Source: Chloroflexota bacterium (lineage in GTDB: Bacteria > Chloroflexota > Dehalococcoidia > Tepidiformales > Tepidiformaceae). From it: DNA of 64,000 nucleotides. The stretch's first letter is position 1, and every line of letters begins with the position of its first letter. The DNA lies in contig JACPOQ010000051.1 in NCBI GenBank assembly GCA_016191435.1, positions 1-64,000 of the forward strand. The letters run 5' to 3'. The notes under the pieces were generated by a model. The model was not told where the DNA came from. It ran no database searches and saw only the letters and a list, made by a program, of their open reading frames with translations. This document shows, in pieces, positions 32,935 to 41,182 of the stretch. The position numbers were made by a program, and so were the translations under genes.

Positions 32935-33762
32935 TTATGTCTGCCAGGTGATCAGTATCTCCCTGGCCGGGGGGCGCCACGTGGGGACGAACTTCGTGCC
33001 GTCGTGCGCGAACAGGTCATCGAGGCGCGGAGCCAGCCGTGCCGACGCGGCCGCCTGGTCCTGTGCGCGGACCTGTTGCAGCGCAAAGGTCAGTGCCTCT
33101 TCACGCGTGGTGGGGAGCTGGCCCAGGAATCCGAACGGCTCCGGCAGCACACGGACATCGGCAAGGATGTCCATGGCCCAGAGCAGCGGCAGCAGGTCCT
33201 CGTGTCCGGGCACGAGGACCTGGGGCTCGCCGAACGCCGCCTCGAACAACTTCGCCGCCTGGTTCGGCGGCGGTACGCTCCACACCGAGATGACGACTCG
33301 CCGGCGCGCCGCCGCCGCGAGCTTTTCGACGAACGGGACGATATCCGCCACGAAGTAGGTAACGTTCGCGACCAACACCACGTCGCCGGAGACCCCCGTG
33401 GCATCCATCCAGTCCGCCTGCACCGCGCGCGCGTTCGTGATGCCCGCTTCTTTCGCGCATTCCACGAATTGCGCGCACATGCCCGGCGAGGGCTCGACGT
33501 TCACGATCTCGCGGGCGTGCAGCGCCAGGGGCAAGCCGATACGCCCGGATCCTCCGCCCACGTCCAGCACGACGTCGCCGGGCTCGACCAGCTCCGCGAG
33601 CGCGCTCAGGTTGCGGTCCAGCTTCCGCAGCGGGTCCTGCCGGAACATGGCCGCGACGCGGTCCCACGTGGCCAGGCCGAAGGGAGCCGCCAGCCGCGCC
33701 TGCTGTGCCTGCACCGCCTCGACCTTCGCGCGATAGGCGGCGGCCGCCGCGTCGTGGTTCAT
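32935..33762 (-). CDS. class I SAM-dependent methyltransferase
   Basis: This 275-residue protein has a Rossmann-fold methyltransferase core: motif I VVLDVGGGSGRIGLPLA, motif II VNVEPSPGM and a post-motif VQADWMDATGVSGDVVLVAN. The substrate is unknown. It overlaps the upstream alpha/beta hydrolase by 4 bp (ATGA), so the two are translationally coupled and probably act in the same pathway. The intact gene is next to the remnant of a different methyltransferase. Confidence 0.82.
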   Translation of the reverse strand: MNHDAAAAAYRAKVEAVQAQQARLAAPFGLATWDRVAAMFRQDPLRKLDRNLSALAELVEPGDVVLDVGGGSGRIGLPLALHAREIVNVEPSPGMCAQFVECAKEAGITNARAVQADWMDATGVSGDVVLVANVTYFVADIVPFVEKLAAAARRRVVISVWSVPPPNQAAKLFEAAFGEPQVLVPGHEDLLPLLWAMDILADVRVLPEPFGFLGQLPTTREEALTFALQQVRAQDQAAASARLAPRLDDLFAHDGTKFVPTWRPPAREILITWQT

Positions 33763-34529
33763 CGTTCGGCCATCAGGTGCTGCGCGAGAAACGCCGCCGA
33801 GTGGTCGAACTCCTCGCGTGGGACTTCGACGTGGCGGCCCGGGTTCAGGTGCAGGCGCTTGTCCCTGGTTTTCAGGGCATCGAAGAGTGCGATCGCGTTC
33901 TCGAAGGGAACGAGTTCGTCGTCGCGCTGGATGAGCATGAGCACGGGCAGGTCGATGCGGGCGGCATCGGCGCCGAGGCGCGTGCGGATGCGTTCGAGCC
34001 AGGCGTTGCCGGTCGGGGCCGGGGCGATGCCCATGAGTCCGAACACGGCCACCTGAATACGCGGCTCGGCGGCCACGAAAGGAAGGCCGAAGAGCGTGCC
34101 CATGGACAGGCCCCAGTACCCCGCGGGCCCCGCGAGCCCCTCCACGTGCTGGAGCGCATCGAGCGTGGCCTTCCAATCAGCGACCATGTTCTCGGTTTCG
34201 TCCGGCAATTCGCCGCGGTCGCGGCGGGCCTGGCGCTCGTCCCAGAGCTTCTGGAAGTCCGTGCCGCCGCCCGGGAGGCGGGCGCCGTGGCCGGCGGCGT
34301 CGATCGCGGCCGAGGCCATGCCCGCGCGCGCCAGGCGCTTCGCGAGGGCGACGATGTAGTCCGAGCGCTTGTGCAGCGCGCCGCCGTGGCCGAGCAGTAC
34401 CAGCGGCCACGGCCCGGCGCCCGTGAGCGGGCGCCAGAGCACTCCCGGGACGGTCCGGCCTTCGACCTCCAGCACGAACTCCTGCTCGGTCGCGCTCGTG
34501 CCCGCGACCGCCCCGCCGGTCCATTCCAT
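33759..34529 (-). CDS. alpha/beta hydrolase (dienelactone hydrolase-like)
   Basis: This 256-residue alpha/beta hydrolase has the oxyanion region VLLGHGGALHKRSDY, nucleophile Ser in YWGLSMGTLFG, acid Asp in LIQRDDELVPFENA and His in NPGRHVEVPREEFDH. The form of the strand-5 motif (GLSMG) and GILWRPL-type start (VPGVLWRPLTGAGPWP) favour dienelactone hydrolase or acylaminoacyl-peptidase relatives. It is coupled to the downstream methyltransferase. Confidence 0.8.
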   Translation of the reverse strand: MEWTGGAVAGTSATEQEFVLEVEGRTVPGVLWRPLTGAGPWPLVLLGHGGALHKRSDYIVALAKRLARAGMASAAIDAAGHGARLPGGGTDFQKLWDERQARRDRGELPDETENMVADWKATLDALQHVEGLAGPAGYWGLSMGTLFGLPFVAAEPRIQVAVFGLMGIAPAPTGNAWLERIRTRLGADAARIDLPVLMLIQRDDELVPFENAIALFDALKTRDKRLHLNPGRHVEVPREEFDHSAAFLAQHLMAER

Positions 34530-34625
34530 CGTGTCCCTCCCGTCTGTGTGCGCGAGTCTACGCCATCGCGACGGACGGAGGCGCGACGGGGAAGGAGCAT
34601 CGGAGCGCTGCTCGGATCGCCGTCA

Positions 34626-35366
34626 TCACAACTCGCCCCGCTCCCAGCGGCGCCAGAGCCAGTCCGCGTGGCGACCCGCATCGAGCGCGACGCCGTGCCG
34701 GGCGAAATAGCGGGCGATGTTCTGGAGGTCGCGGCCGAGCAGGCGCCGCGCGTGCGGGTTGAACCGCGGGTCCACGGCCTGCGGGAAATCGATAATTGTC
34801 AGCCGGCCCGGCCGGTAGAGGGCGTTGAACGCGGAGAGGTCGCCGTGGACGACGTTGTTCGCCATCGCCGTTTCGATGTCCCAAAGCAGGCGTTCGAGCA
34901 GTGCGGGCGCCTCCCCCGGGGCGAGCTGCGTGTGCTGGAGCTGCGGCGCGGCGGCATCTTCGGCGCCGATGTACTCCATCAGGATGGCCTGCTCGGTGGC
35001 AGCGAAGACCTCGGGCACGTCGCAGCCGGCGTAGTGCAGCGCGCTCATGACTTCGAACTCGTGGTCGATCCAAAGGGCGCCCTGGGCGGCGCGTCCGAGT
35101 TCGGTCTTCTTCGCGACGGCGCGTTTGGTGCGAGCGTTGAGGATCTCGCGGCCTTCCTGGTACATGGTGTCGTTGTTGAAGTTGCGGTCCGAGCGCTCGT
35201 GGTAGACCTTCGCGACGGCGTAGCGTGGGCCGAGGCTGCGGTGGGCGCGGCACAGGTAGGCCGAGGCCTCCTTCCCGGACTTGATGGTGTGCAGGACGCT
35301 GGTGATGAGCCCTTCCTCCAGGAAGGGCTCGGTAGCGGGCGGAGTATCCGCCGCGACTTGAGGCAT
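34626..35366 (-). CDS. RIO1-family atypical protein kinase
   Basis: This 246-residue RIO-type kinase starts its domain with LITSVLHTIKSGKEASAYLC and has the ATP-binding lysine in YAVAKVYH. The catalytic loop is NNVVHGDLSAFNALY and the metal loop is TIIDFPQAVDPRFNPHA. RIO1 kinases are mainly archaeal and eukaryotic, where they act in ribosome maturation; bacterial members are scattered and their role is unclear. Upstream is a 19-codon ORF and a hairpin that may attenuate transcription. Confidence 0.88.
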   Translation of the reverse strand: MPQVAADTPPATEPFLEEGLITSVLHTIKSGKEASAYLCRAHRSLGPRYAVAKVYHERSDRNFNNDTMYQEGREILNARTKRAVAKKTELGRAAQGALWIDHEFEVMSALHYAGCDVPEVFAATEQAILMEYIGAEDAAAPQLQHTQLAPGEAPALLERLLWDIETAMANNVVHGDLSAFNALYRPGRLTIIDFPQAVDPRFNPHARRLLGRDLQNIARYFARHGVALDAGRHADWLWRRWERGEL

Positions 35367-35416
35367 GGCAGTCGGCTCCTGGGGCTCCTGGCGCCCCCGC
35401 GGCCGGGCCGGGGGAC

Positions 35417-35442
35417 GAAAACGGCCGCCTCAGCGGCGGCCG
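35417..35442 (-). terminator. possible attenuator hairpin upstream of the RIO kinase gene
   Basis: On the minus strand CGGCCGCC and its complement form an 8-bp stem with a 5-base loop, followed by TTTTCG. It lies between a 19-codon ORF (35471-35530) and the RIO kinase start (35366), the geometry of a leader-peptide attenuator. The U run is short, so strength is uncertain. Confidence 0.5.
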
Positions 35443-35470
35443 GCAGGAGCAGCGAAGCGCGAGGCTCGGC

Positions 35471-35530
35471 TCAGTGGGCCACACCCGTGAGGCGCGACGA
35501 TCCGCGGCAAACAATCGCAATCGCTTCCAT
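35471..35530 (-). CDS. candidate leader peptide of 19 residues
   Basis: The peptide MEAIAIVCRGSSRLTGVAH starts at ATG 35530, 9 bp after GAAAGGA. It ends 29 bases before a terminator-like hairpin that precedes the RIO kinase gene. Its small size, good ribosome binding site and position are typical of regulatory leader peptides. Coding potential of such a short ORF cannot be proven by sequence alone. Confidence 0.45.
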   Translation of the reverse strand: MEAIAIVCRGSSRLTGVAH

Positions 35531-35636
35531 GGTGCGGATCCTTTCCCGGCGCCGGTGGCCCGTCGGAGTTGGAACGAGCGTGGCGGAGCCGGCCGCGCGT
35601 GTCAAGCGGAAAAACCCACGAACGTTTCGGCGCGCA

Positions 35637-36758
35637 TCATGGCAGCTTAACGGTGCGCCCCCAACCATCTGTCAGCGCCGAGGATGCGACAAAGTCGCGA
35701 ACATTGGGCAAATGGGTTCCGAATCGCGCCCACGATATTTCGCTCCTGTGTGCCAGGTGACCGATGACGATGGCGGGATGAACACCAATCCTGGCGGCGA
35801 ACCGTTGGATACTGTTCAGCGTGTACACGCGGCCCGCCGCCTCAATGAAACGGTTGAGCTCACTGGCCCGAATGAGTGACTCCACGGCAAACCTGTTGGC
35901 AGCCCGCTCGACCGCCGGGAGATCACCCTCGCCGAAGCCAAGGTCGGTATCGATAACGGCATTCATTCTGCCGTCGCCGTGTTTCACATGCCACAATTCA
36001 TGGAGCAATGTGTGCCAGAAGTTGTGGAGCTTCCCATACCTCAACGAAAGGGCGATAACGGGCGATTGCGAATCGAGCCAAAAGCAGACGCCATCGATCC
36101 TGCTGCCCGGTAACGCTTCCACGACCAGGAAGCGGATCCCATGGTCAGCAAGGACACCGGGAACGTGTCGGACGTCGCCCGGCTCGGGGACAAGCGCCCG
36201 CAGACTGGAAACCACCTCGGCACCCACACCGTTGTACTCGCCAGAAGTCGGGACCGCCGGCGCCAGTTGGGCGACACGACATAGCCATGCCACCTGGCCT
36301 GAAGATGACCGCTCGTACGAAGTCGCCTTCCGCGCAGCATGGGGGAATGGCCTCGGCTCGTCATCGAGCGAATCGATGGCGAGGAAGGTGCACACCGCTC
36401 GCGCCAGCACATCGGGGTCAGCGGATCCGTCGATCCATTGACGGCGAACCATCTCGCGTACAGGGACCTTCGAATAAATCTGCGAACGCAACTTTGTACC
36501 CGGCCTTGGATGGGCGGAGTGAAGCCGATAGCGAGCGTCCAGGTTCAGCCAACTCTCAGCCGAGGTACCGAGAGCGTCCGAAAGGCCACGCGCAGTCTCC
36601 GCCGTAATACCTCTCTTCCCGTTCAGAATTTCGCCAACGCCGGTGAGGGACATGCCGAGGATGTCCGCAAGGTCGGCCTGTGTCCATCCGCGCTCCTCGA
36701 TCTCTGTCCGTAGGATTTCCCCGGGGGAGAAGACCTCGGCCGGGACCCGTGCTGGCAT
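35637..36758 (-). CDS. HigA-type antitoxin fused to an ImmA/IrrE metallopeptidase domain
   Basis: The 373-residue protein has an N-terminal XRE helix-turn-helix (residues 10-75: FSPGEILRTEIEERGWTQ, ADILGMSLTGVGEILNGKRG), which is HigA-like. Its C-terminal ImmA/IrrE (DUF955) domain has zinc-binding HELWH at about 251-255. The protein lies 13 bp after a HigB-like toxin gene. In related systems HigA neutralises HigB and represses the operon; the peptidase domain of ImmA proteins can cleave repressors. The fusion could allow self-cleavage or signal-dependent release, but that is inference. Confidence 0.85.
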   Translation of the reverse strand: MPARVPAEVFSPGEILRTEIEERGWTQADLADILGMSLTGVGEILNGKRGITAETARGLSDALGTSAESWLNLDARYRLHSAHPRPGTKLRSQIYSKVPVREMVRRQWIDGSADPDVLARAVCTFLAIDSLDDEPRPFPHAARKATSYERSSSGQVAWLCRVAQLAPAVPTSGEYNGVGAEVVSSLRALVPEPGDVRHVPGVLADHGIRFLVVEALPGSRIDGVCFWLDSQSPVIALSLRYGKLHNFWHTLLHELWHVKHGDGRMNAVIDTDLGFGEGDLPAVERAANRFAVESLIRASELNRFIEAAGRVYTLNSIQRFAARIGVHPAIVIGHLAHRSEISWARFGTHLPNVRDFVASSALTDGWGRTVKLP

Positions 36759-36771
36759 CGCTTACTCCTCT

Positions 36772-37065
36772 CTAATGGTAGTCCGTTATCTCGACAATGA
36801 TGACTCTACGCGCCGGGCCAGAACCTTCGAACTCAACGATGAGCCGGTATTGATCGTTCAGCCGCATTGAATGCTGTCCCGGTCTGCCCTGGAGCTTCTC
36901 GAAATGGAGCCCTTTCAGGTTATAGAAGTCGCGTTCATCGACGGCTGACCAGATCCAGCCCATAACCTTCCGGTACGCCTTCACAACCGAGCGCGGCCAC
37001 CCGGCATCGAAGCCCGCGTCCGTTTCCAGGCGGTCCAAGTCTGGATCCGCGAAACGGACATCCAT
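36772..37065 (-). CDS. higB: HigB-like RelE/ParE-superfamily toxin
   Basis: This 97-residue protein has HigB/killer-protein motifs: RFADPDLDRLETDAGF, DERDFYNLKGLHFEKLQG, GQHSMRLNDQYRLIVEFE and IIVEITDYH. HigB toxins are ribosome-dependent mRNA interferases. Here the toxin gene precedes the antitoxin gene, the usual higBA order. ATG 37065 begins directly at the domain. Confidence 0.88.
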   Translation of the reverse strand: MDVRFADPDLDRLETDAGFDAGWPRSVVKAYRKVMGWIWSAVDERDFYNLKGLHFEKLQGRPGQHSMRLNDQYRLIVEFEGSGPARRVIIVEITDYH

Positions 37066-37073
37066 GGAAACTC

Positions 37074-37102
37074 AGAGTACTACTACCCTGATACCCTTAC
37101 AA
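37074..37102 (-). promoter_or_regulatory. possible higBA promoter
   Basis: On the minus strand TTGTAA (-35) is separated by 17 bases from TACTCT (-10), with the ATG of higB 9 bases downstream of the -10, in a locally AT-rich stretch. If used, the transcript would be almost leaderless, which fits the absence of a ribosome binding site before higB. Not verified. Confidence 0.35.
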
Positions 37103-37173
37103 CCATGGCATAGGTGTTCGCGACAAGACCGGACGCGGGTCCCGGTTCCTGTCCATTCCACGCTCGACCGCGG

Positions 37174-38070
37174 CTACCGGAAGGCTGGCGCTACTTCCGT
37201 GATGAACTGGTCCAGCGTCGCCTGGCGCCGCTCGCCGCGGCCGAGGTTGAAGTCCGGGATGATGACTTCGCCGACGCCGGCGTCCGCGTACCCGCGGATG
37301 ACCTCCCTCACCTGCTCGGCGTTGCCGGCGATGAGCGGCCGGCCAGCCGCTGCCGTGCGCTCGATGATTGCCTTGTCGTCGGTGAGCACGAGCAGCGCGA
37401 CGGCCGAGCGCGCGATTGTCTTTGGGTCGCGGCCGATGTCCGCGCAATGCTGGTCGAGGACTGCGCCCTTCTGCTTGAGCAGCTCGGGCGTCCCCCAGAC
37501 GTTCCATTCGTCGGCGTAGTGCGCGGCGATGCGGAGCGTCTTGCGTTCGCCGCCACCACCGATGAGGAGCGGCAGCGGCCGTTGCACGGGTTTGGGCGCG
37601 AGCGGGGCGTCCTCAATCTGGTAGTACTTGCCCTTGAACGTCGTCTTTTCGTTGGCGAACAGCGAGGTGATGACCTGGCACGCCTCTTCCAGGCGGGCGA
37701 GGCGGCCAGCAATGGTCGAGAATTCGATGCCATAGGCTTCGTGCTCGTTCTGCTGCCAGCCGGAGCCCAGGCCCAGGACGATGCGGCCGCCGCTGATGTT
37801 GTCCGCGGTGGCGGCCATCTTGGCCAGCACGGCCGGGTGGCGGTAGGTGTTGCCGGTCACGAGCGTGCCGAGGCGAATGCGCGGCACGGCCGCAGCCAGG
37901 GCGGAGATGGTCGTCCAGGCCTCGCTCACCGGGCCGCTGGTATCGGCCGCGTTCGGCATGAAGTGGTCGGCGAACCAGGCGCCGTCCCAGCCGGTCGCCT
38001 CGGCGTGGGTGACGGTGGCGAGGGTTTCGGCCCAGTTATTGCCCGGCCCGGGCCAGAAGCTGAAGCGCAT
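37174..38070 (-). CDS. LLM-class F420-dependent oxidoreductase
   Basis: This 298-residue luciferase-like oxidoreductase starts MRFSFWPGPGNNWAETLATV and has WDGAWFADHFMPNAADT, IRLGTLVTGNTYRHPAVLAK, VLGLGSGWQQNEHEAYG and LPLLIGGGGERKTLRIAA. The last two are hallmarks of the F420-dependent TIGR03560-like group. The substrate is unknown. A second LLM gene is at 21910. It stands alone, downstream of a composite repeat and an AT-richer gap. Confidence 0.85.
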   Translation of the reverse strand: MRFSFWPGPGNNWAETLATVTHAEATGWDGAWFADHFMPNAADTSGPVSEAWTTISALAAAVPRIRLGTLVTGNTYRHPAVLAKMAATADNISGGRIVLGLGSGWQQNEHEAYGIEFSTIAGRLARLEEACQVITSLFANEKTTFKGKYYQIEDAPLAPKPVQRPLPLLIGGGGERKTLRIAAHYADEWNVWGTPELLKQKGAVLDQHCADIGRDPKTIARSAVALLVLTDDKAIIERTAAAGRPLIAGNAEQVREVIRGYADAGVGEVIIPDFNLGRGERRQATLDQFITEVAPAFR

Positions 38071-38216
38071 CGCGAATCCTCCGAACGTGAGCAATGAGAT
38101 GCGGAGGACACGGGGCGAGTCCCGGTAGGTGGTGCCCTTCGCGGTGGTTGTGGAAGCCTGAGGCAGAGACGCTCGCGACGCAAGGCCGCCGCGCTGCCGC
38201 GGGGGCGCGAGAGCCT

Positions 38217-38272
38217 CCGGCTTTCTTGCCAACGCCCAATGCCCAATGCCCAATGCCCATTGGCCAACGGCC
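38217..38272. repeat. heptamer array (CCCAATG type) with GGCTTTCTTGCC core edge
   Basis: Units GCCAACG, CCCAATG (three), CCCATTG, GCCAACG repeat with period 7. The adjacent sequence 38217-38230 is the reverse complement of GGCAAGAAAGCCGG. It matches the GGCAGGAAAGCCGG that borders the array at 41050, so this is the same element type in opposite orientation. Confidence 0.75.
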
Positions 38273-38376
38273 TCTTCCTCCTCCCTTATGCTGGCTGGTG
38301 TTATTCTCGCGATGCGTTGCACTTTCGACGGCGTGCCTGCGCGCGCGCCGATCCGTGACCCAGGACCTGCCCCGCT

Positions 38377-39294
38377 ATGTCCAATCGCCAGGCTCGACGA
38401 GAACAGATGCGCGGCGCCGCGAACCAGCGGGCCCAGCGCGCCAACCGCCCCACACGCGGCCTGCCGGGCGCCCCAAAGCGCCGCGGCGCGCCCGAATGGC
38501 TCACGCAGCCATTCACGCTTGGCGTTATCGCGCTCGCCGTCGTTTTGCTCGGCATCGTCGTCTTCCTCGGGCTGACGAGCGGTGGCAAGAACATCGAGAC
38601 CAAGGAGCTGGAGGCCTCCCGCGCGGCCTTGCCGCTCGATCTCGCGAACGGCGCCAAGCTCGGCAAGGATGATGCGCCGCTCAAGATCACGATGTACGAA
38701 GACTTCCAGTGCGACTTCTGCGTGCGCTTCACCGCCGGCCAGGAACCGAACATCATCGAGAAGTTCGTGAAGACCGGCAAGGTCCAGCTCATCTTTGCCC
38801 ACCTCCCGGTCGAGGGCGCCGAATCGGTGACGGCGGCCCGGGCCGCCGTTTGTGCCGCCGACCAGAACAAGTTCTGGCAGTACGCGAACAGGCTCTTCCT
38901 CGTCCAGGCGCGGGCGGGCCAAACGAAGGTCGAGAAGACACAAGTCGGCCGCTTCAGCCAGGCGAACCTGCGGAAATACGCCATCGAAGAGGGACTCGAC
39001 CCGGCGAAGTACGACCAATGCCTCGCGGACCCGGCATCGCTCGCGACGGTCACGACGCAGACCACGGAGGCGTCGCAATTGGGCTTGCGGGCGACGCCGA
39101 GCTTCCTTTTCAACGGCCAGTCCATCGGCTCGGGCGCGCTTGTGGATAACGCGGCCTGGGAATCGGCGATCAACAGCTACCTGAACGCGACGCCGACGCC
39201 GGCGGCCAGCGCTTCGCCTTCCGGTTCCGCGACTCCCGCCGCCGCGGGCACGGCAGCCGCCACCACGGCGCCGCAGCCGACCGCCACGCCGTAG
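38377..39294 (+). CDS. membrane-anchored DsbA-like thiol-disulfide oxidoreductase
   Basis: This 305-residue protein has a basic N-terminus, one transmembrane helix (about residues 46-68) and an extracytoplasmic DsbA-like thioredoxin domain. The domain has active site CDFC (in YEDFQCDFCVRF), the helical insertion, and the cis-Pro motif LGLRATPSFLFNGQ. A Pro/Ala/Thr-rich tail of about 45 residues follows. It would make or repair disulfide bonds outside the membrane. The neighbouring copper nitrite reductase, also exported, may be a client; that is inference. Confidence 0.88.
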   Translation: MSNRQARREQMRGAANQRAQRANRPTRGLPGAPKRRGAPEWLTQPFTLGVIALAVVLLGIVVFLGLTSGGKNIETKELEASRAALPLDLANGAKLGKDDAPLKITMYEDFQCDFCVRFTAGQEPNIIEKFVKTGKVQLIFAHLPVEGAESVTAARAAVCAADQNKFWQYANRLFLVQARAGQTKVEKTQVGRFSQANLRKYAIEEGLDPAKYDQCLADPASLATVTTQTTEASQLGLRATPSFLFNGQSIGSGALVDNAAWESAINSYLNATPTPAASASPSGSATPAAAGTAAATTAPQPTATP

Positions 39295-39489
39295 CCAGCG
39301 GCTGGCGCGCACATCGCGGAAACCCCTGGCCCACGGGCCAGCGTGCCGCCGCTCCGGGCGCGGAAGCAATCGGCCGCACACGGCCGCTGCCGCTCCTCTG
39401 CACCACCCCCTGCAATGTCGCGGGCGCCACGACCCGTGAGGTGGAGACGGCCGCATGGGGGATGTCCCTCACCCGCCTCAAATGAGTGA

Positions 39490-39519
39490 CCGAACGGCCC
39501 ACCAATCAGGACCGTTCGG
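39490..39519. promoter_or_regulatory. inverted repeat upstream of nirK
   Basis: CCGAACGG and CCGTTCGG form a perfect 8+8 inverted repeat with a 14-base spacer, 69 bp before the nirK start. The spacing of about two helical turns between half-site centres fits a dimeric regulator. It does not match FNR or NsrR consensus sites as I know them. The rest of the 293-bp gap 39295-39587 shows nothing further. Confidence 0.4.
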
Positions 39520-39587
39520 CGCGCTTCCGGAGGAGCCTGTTCCCGACAATTCTTCCCTGAGCCATTCATTGGAGGGGGATCGGACAG

Positions 39588-41021
39588 GTGACTCTATTGC
39601 ATTCTCTTAGCGCGCGGGCAGCGAAGCGGGCCACCCGCTGGGGGCTGGCTGCGGCGTTGCTCGTGATCGCCGGCATCGCTGCGGCCGGCTGCAGCCAAAC
39701 GGAGACGCCCACCATCGACGCGGTCCTGCTGCCGCCGCCGCAGGTACCGCCGCGCGAGGTCCGCGCCCCGGCGCGCGTGGTCGTGAAGCTGGAGGCAGTC
39801 GAGAAAGACGTCGAGATCGCGCCCGGCGTCACCTACACGACATGGAGCTTCAACGGCACCGTCCCCGGTCCGATGATCCGTGTCCGCGTCGGCGACCAGG
39901 TGGAGGTCCGGCTTTCGAACGCGGCAAGCAACACCAACCCGCACAGCATCGACCTGCACGCCGTGAACGGGCCGGGCGGCGGCGCCGGCGCGACGACCGT
40001 GAACCCCGGTGAACAGAAGTCCTTCACCTTCCAGGCGAAAACCCCGGGCTTCTACACGTACCACTGCGCCGCCGGGACCGTCGCGGACCACATCACGAAC
40101 GGCATGTACGGAGGCATCCTCGTCGAAGGCGAAACCCGCCTGCCCGTCGTCGAACGCGAATACTACGTCGGCCAGAGCGATCTCTACACGACGGGCGATA
40201 CGGGCGAAAAGGGCAAGCAGAGCCTCGACTATACGAAGCTCGTGAACGAGGACCCGACGTACGTCGTGTTCAACGGCAACACGAAGTCGCTGATCGCCGA
40301 AAACGCGCTCAAGGCGAACGTTGGCGACCACGTGCGCATCTACTTCACGGACGGCGGCCCGAACCTGATATCGAGCTTCCACGTGATCGGCGAGATCTTC
40401 GACAAGGTCTACCAGTACGGATCGCTGGATGCGAGCGCCCAGATCAACGGTGTGCAAACGGTCCTGGTGCCGCCGGGAGGCGCGAGCATCGTCGAGTTCC
40501 AGGTGGATGTTCCCGGCGACTACAAACTCGTCGACCACGCGCTCGGGCGCGCCGGCAAGGGCGCGGTCGGCATCCTTCGCGTCGATGGCGCGCCGAACCC
40601 GGCCATCTTCAACCCGCTGAACGCCGGCCCGGCGGCCCCCGCGACGGCTACCGCGCCGGCGGCGACGGCAACGCCGGCCGCCACCGCCGCACCGGCCGGG
40701 TCCACCGGCGCCGCCCCGGCTGCGGTCACCATCAAGGAGGACCTGAAGGACAACTCCTTCTCGGCGCCGCAGGTGACGGTCGCTGCGGGCCAGAAGGTCA
40801 CGTTCACCATCGCGAACACGGGCCTGCTGCCACACAACATGCACATCGCGGACGCGAAGGGCAGCTACGACGGGGCCGGCAATGTCGTCTCGAGCCCGGA
40901 AATCATCAACCCGGCCAAGACCGGCACACTGGAGTGGACGGCGCCCACGACGCCCGGTACCTACAAGTTCCGCTGCGACGTCCACCCGGACCAGATGACG
41001 GGGACGATCACAGTGCAATAA
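39588..41021 (+). CDS. nirK: copper nitrite reductase (NirK-type) with C-terminal cupredoxin domain
   Basis: This 477-residue exported lipoprotein has lipobox AAAGC with Cys35. NirK reduces nitrite to nitric oxide. Type 1 copper ligands are His119, Cys160, His168 and Met173. Type 2 ligands are His124, His159 and His317, with catalytic Asp122 and His265. A linker rich in Ala/Thr/Pro (about 345-378) leads to a second cupredoxin domain (about 380-477) with its own type 1 site His416, Cys463, His466, Met470. That domain could deliver electrons to the catalytic core. GTG 39588 follows GGAGGGGGA. Maturation and redox partner genes are not adjacent. Confidence 0.88.
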   Translation: MTLLHSLSARAAKRATRWGLAAALLVIAGIAAAGCSQTETPTIDAVLLPPPQVPPREVRAPARVVVKLEAVEKDVEIAPGVTYTTWSFNGTVPGPMIRVRVGDQVEVRLSNAASNTNPHSIDLHAVNGPGGGAGATTVNPGEQKSFTFQAKTPGFYTYHCAAGTVADHITNGMYGGILVEGETRLPVVEREYYVGQSDLYTTGDTGEKGKQSLDYTKLVNEDPTYVVFNGNTKSLIAENALKANVGDHVRIYFTDGGPNLISSFHVIGEIFDKVYQYGSLDASAQINGVQTVLVPPGGASIVEFQVDVPGDYKLVDHALGRAGKGAVGILRVDGAPNPAIFNPLNAGPAAPATATAPAATATPAATAAPAGSTGAAPAAVTIKEDLKDNSFSAPQVTVAAGQKVTFTIANTGLLPHNMHIADAKGSYDGAGNVVSSPEIINPAKTGTLEWTAPTTPGTYKFRCDVHPDQMTGTITVQ

Positions 41022-41170
41022 GGCCATTCGCCATTCGCGATTGGCCATTGGCAGGAAAGCCGGCCAGCCGGCATTGCGCGGCGCCCCCTTTCGGGAGCGC
41101 CGCGCTGCGTCCAAGCGGCGACATCACCGCCAGTGGCTGTTGGCCATTGGCCAATGGCCCACAGCCACTG
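41022..41170. repeat. composite heptamer element with hairpin core
   Basis: A left array of GGCCATTCG/CCATTGG units (41022-41051) is followed by GGCAGGAAAGCCGG (41050-41063) and a core with a strong hairpin (GCGCGGCGC ... GCGCCGCGC, 41076-41105). CGACATCAC (41119-41127) and a right array TTGGCCATTGGCCAATGG (about 41139-41160) complete it. It starts right after the nirK stop codon, so the hairpin may also end nirK transcription. Confidence 0.8.
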
Positions 41171-41182
41171 ACCACCCACGAC

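Noticed and set aside
39295..39587. FNR- or NnrR-type site (TTGAT....ATCAA) before nirK
   Set aside because: No such palindrome is in the gap; only the unrelated CCGAACGG/CCGTTCGG inverted repeat is present.
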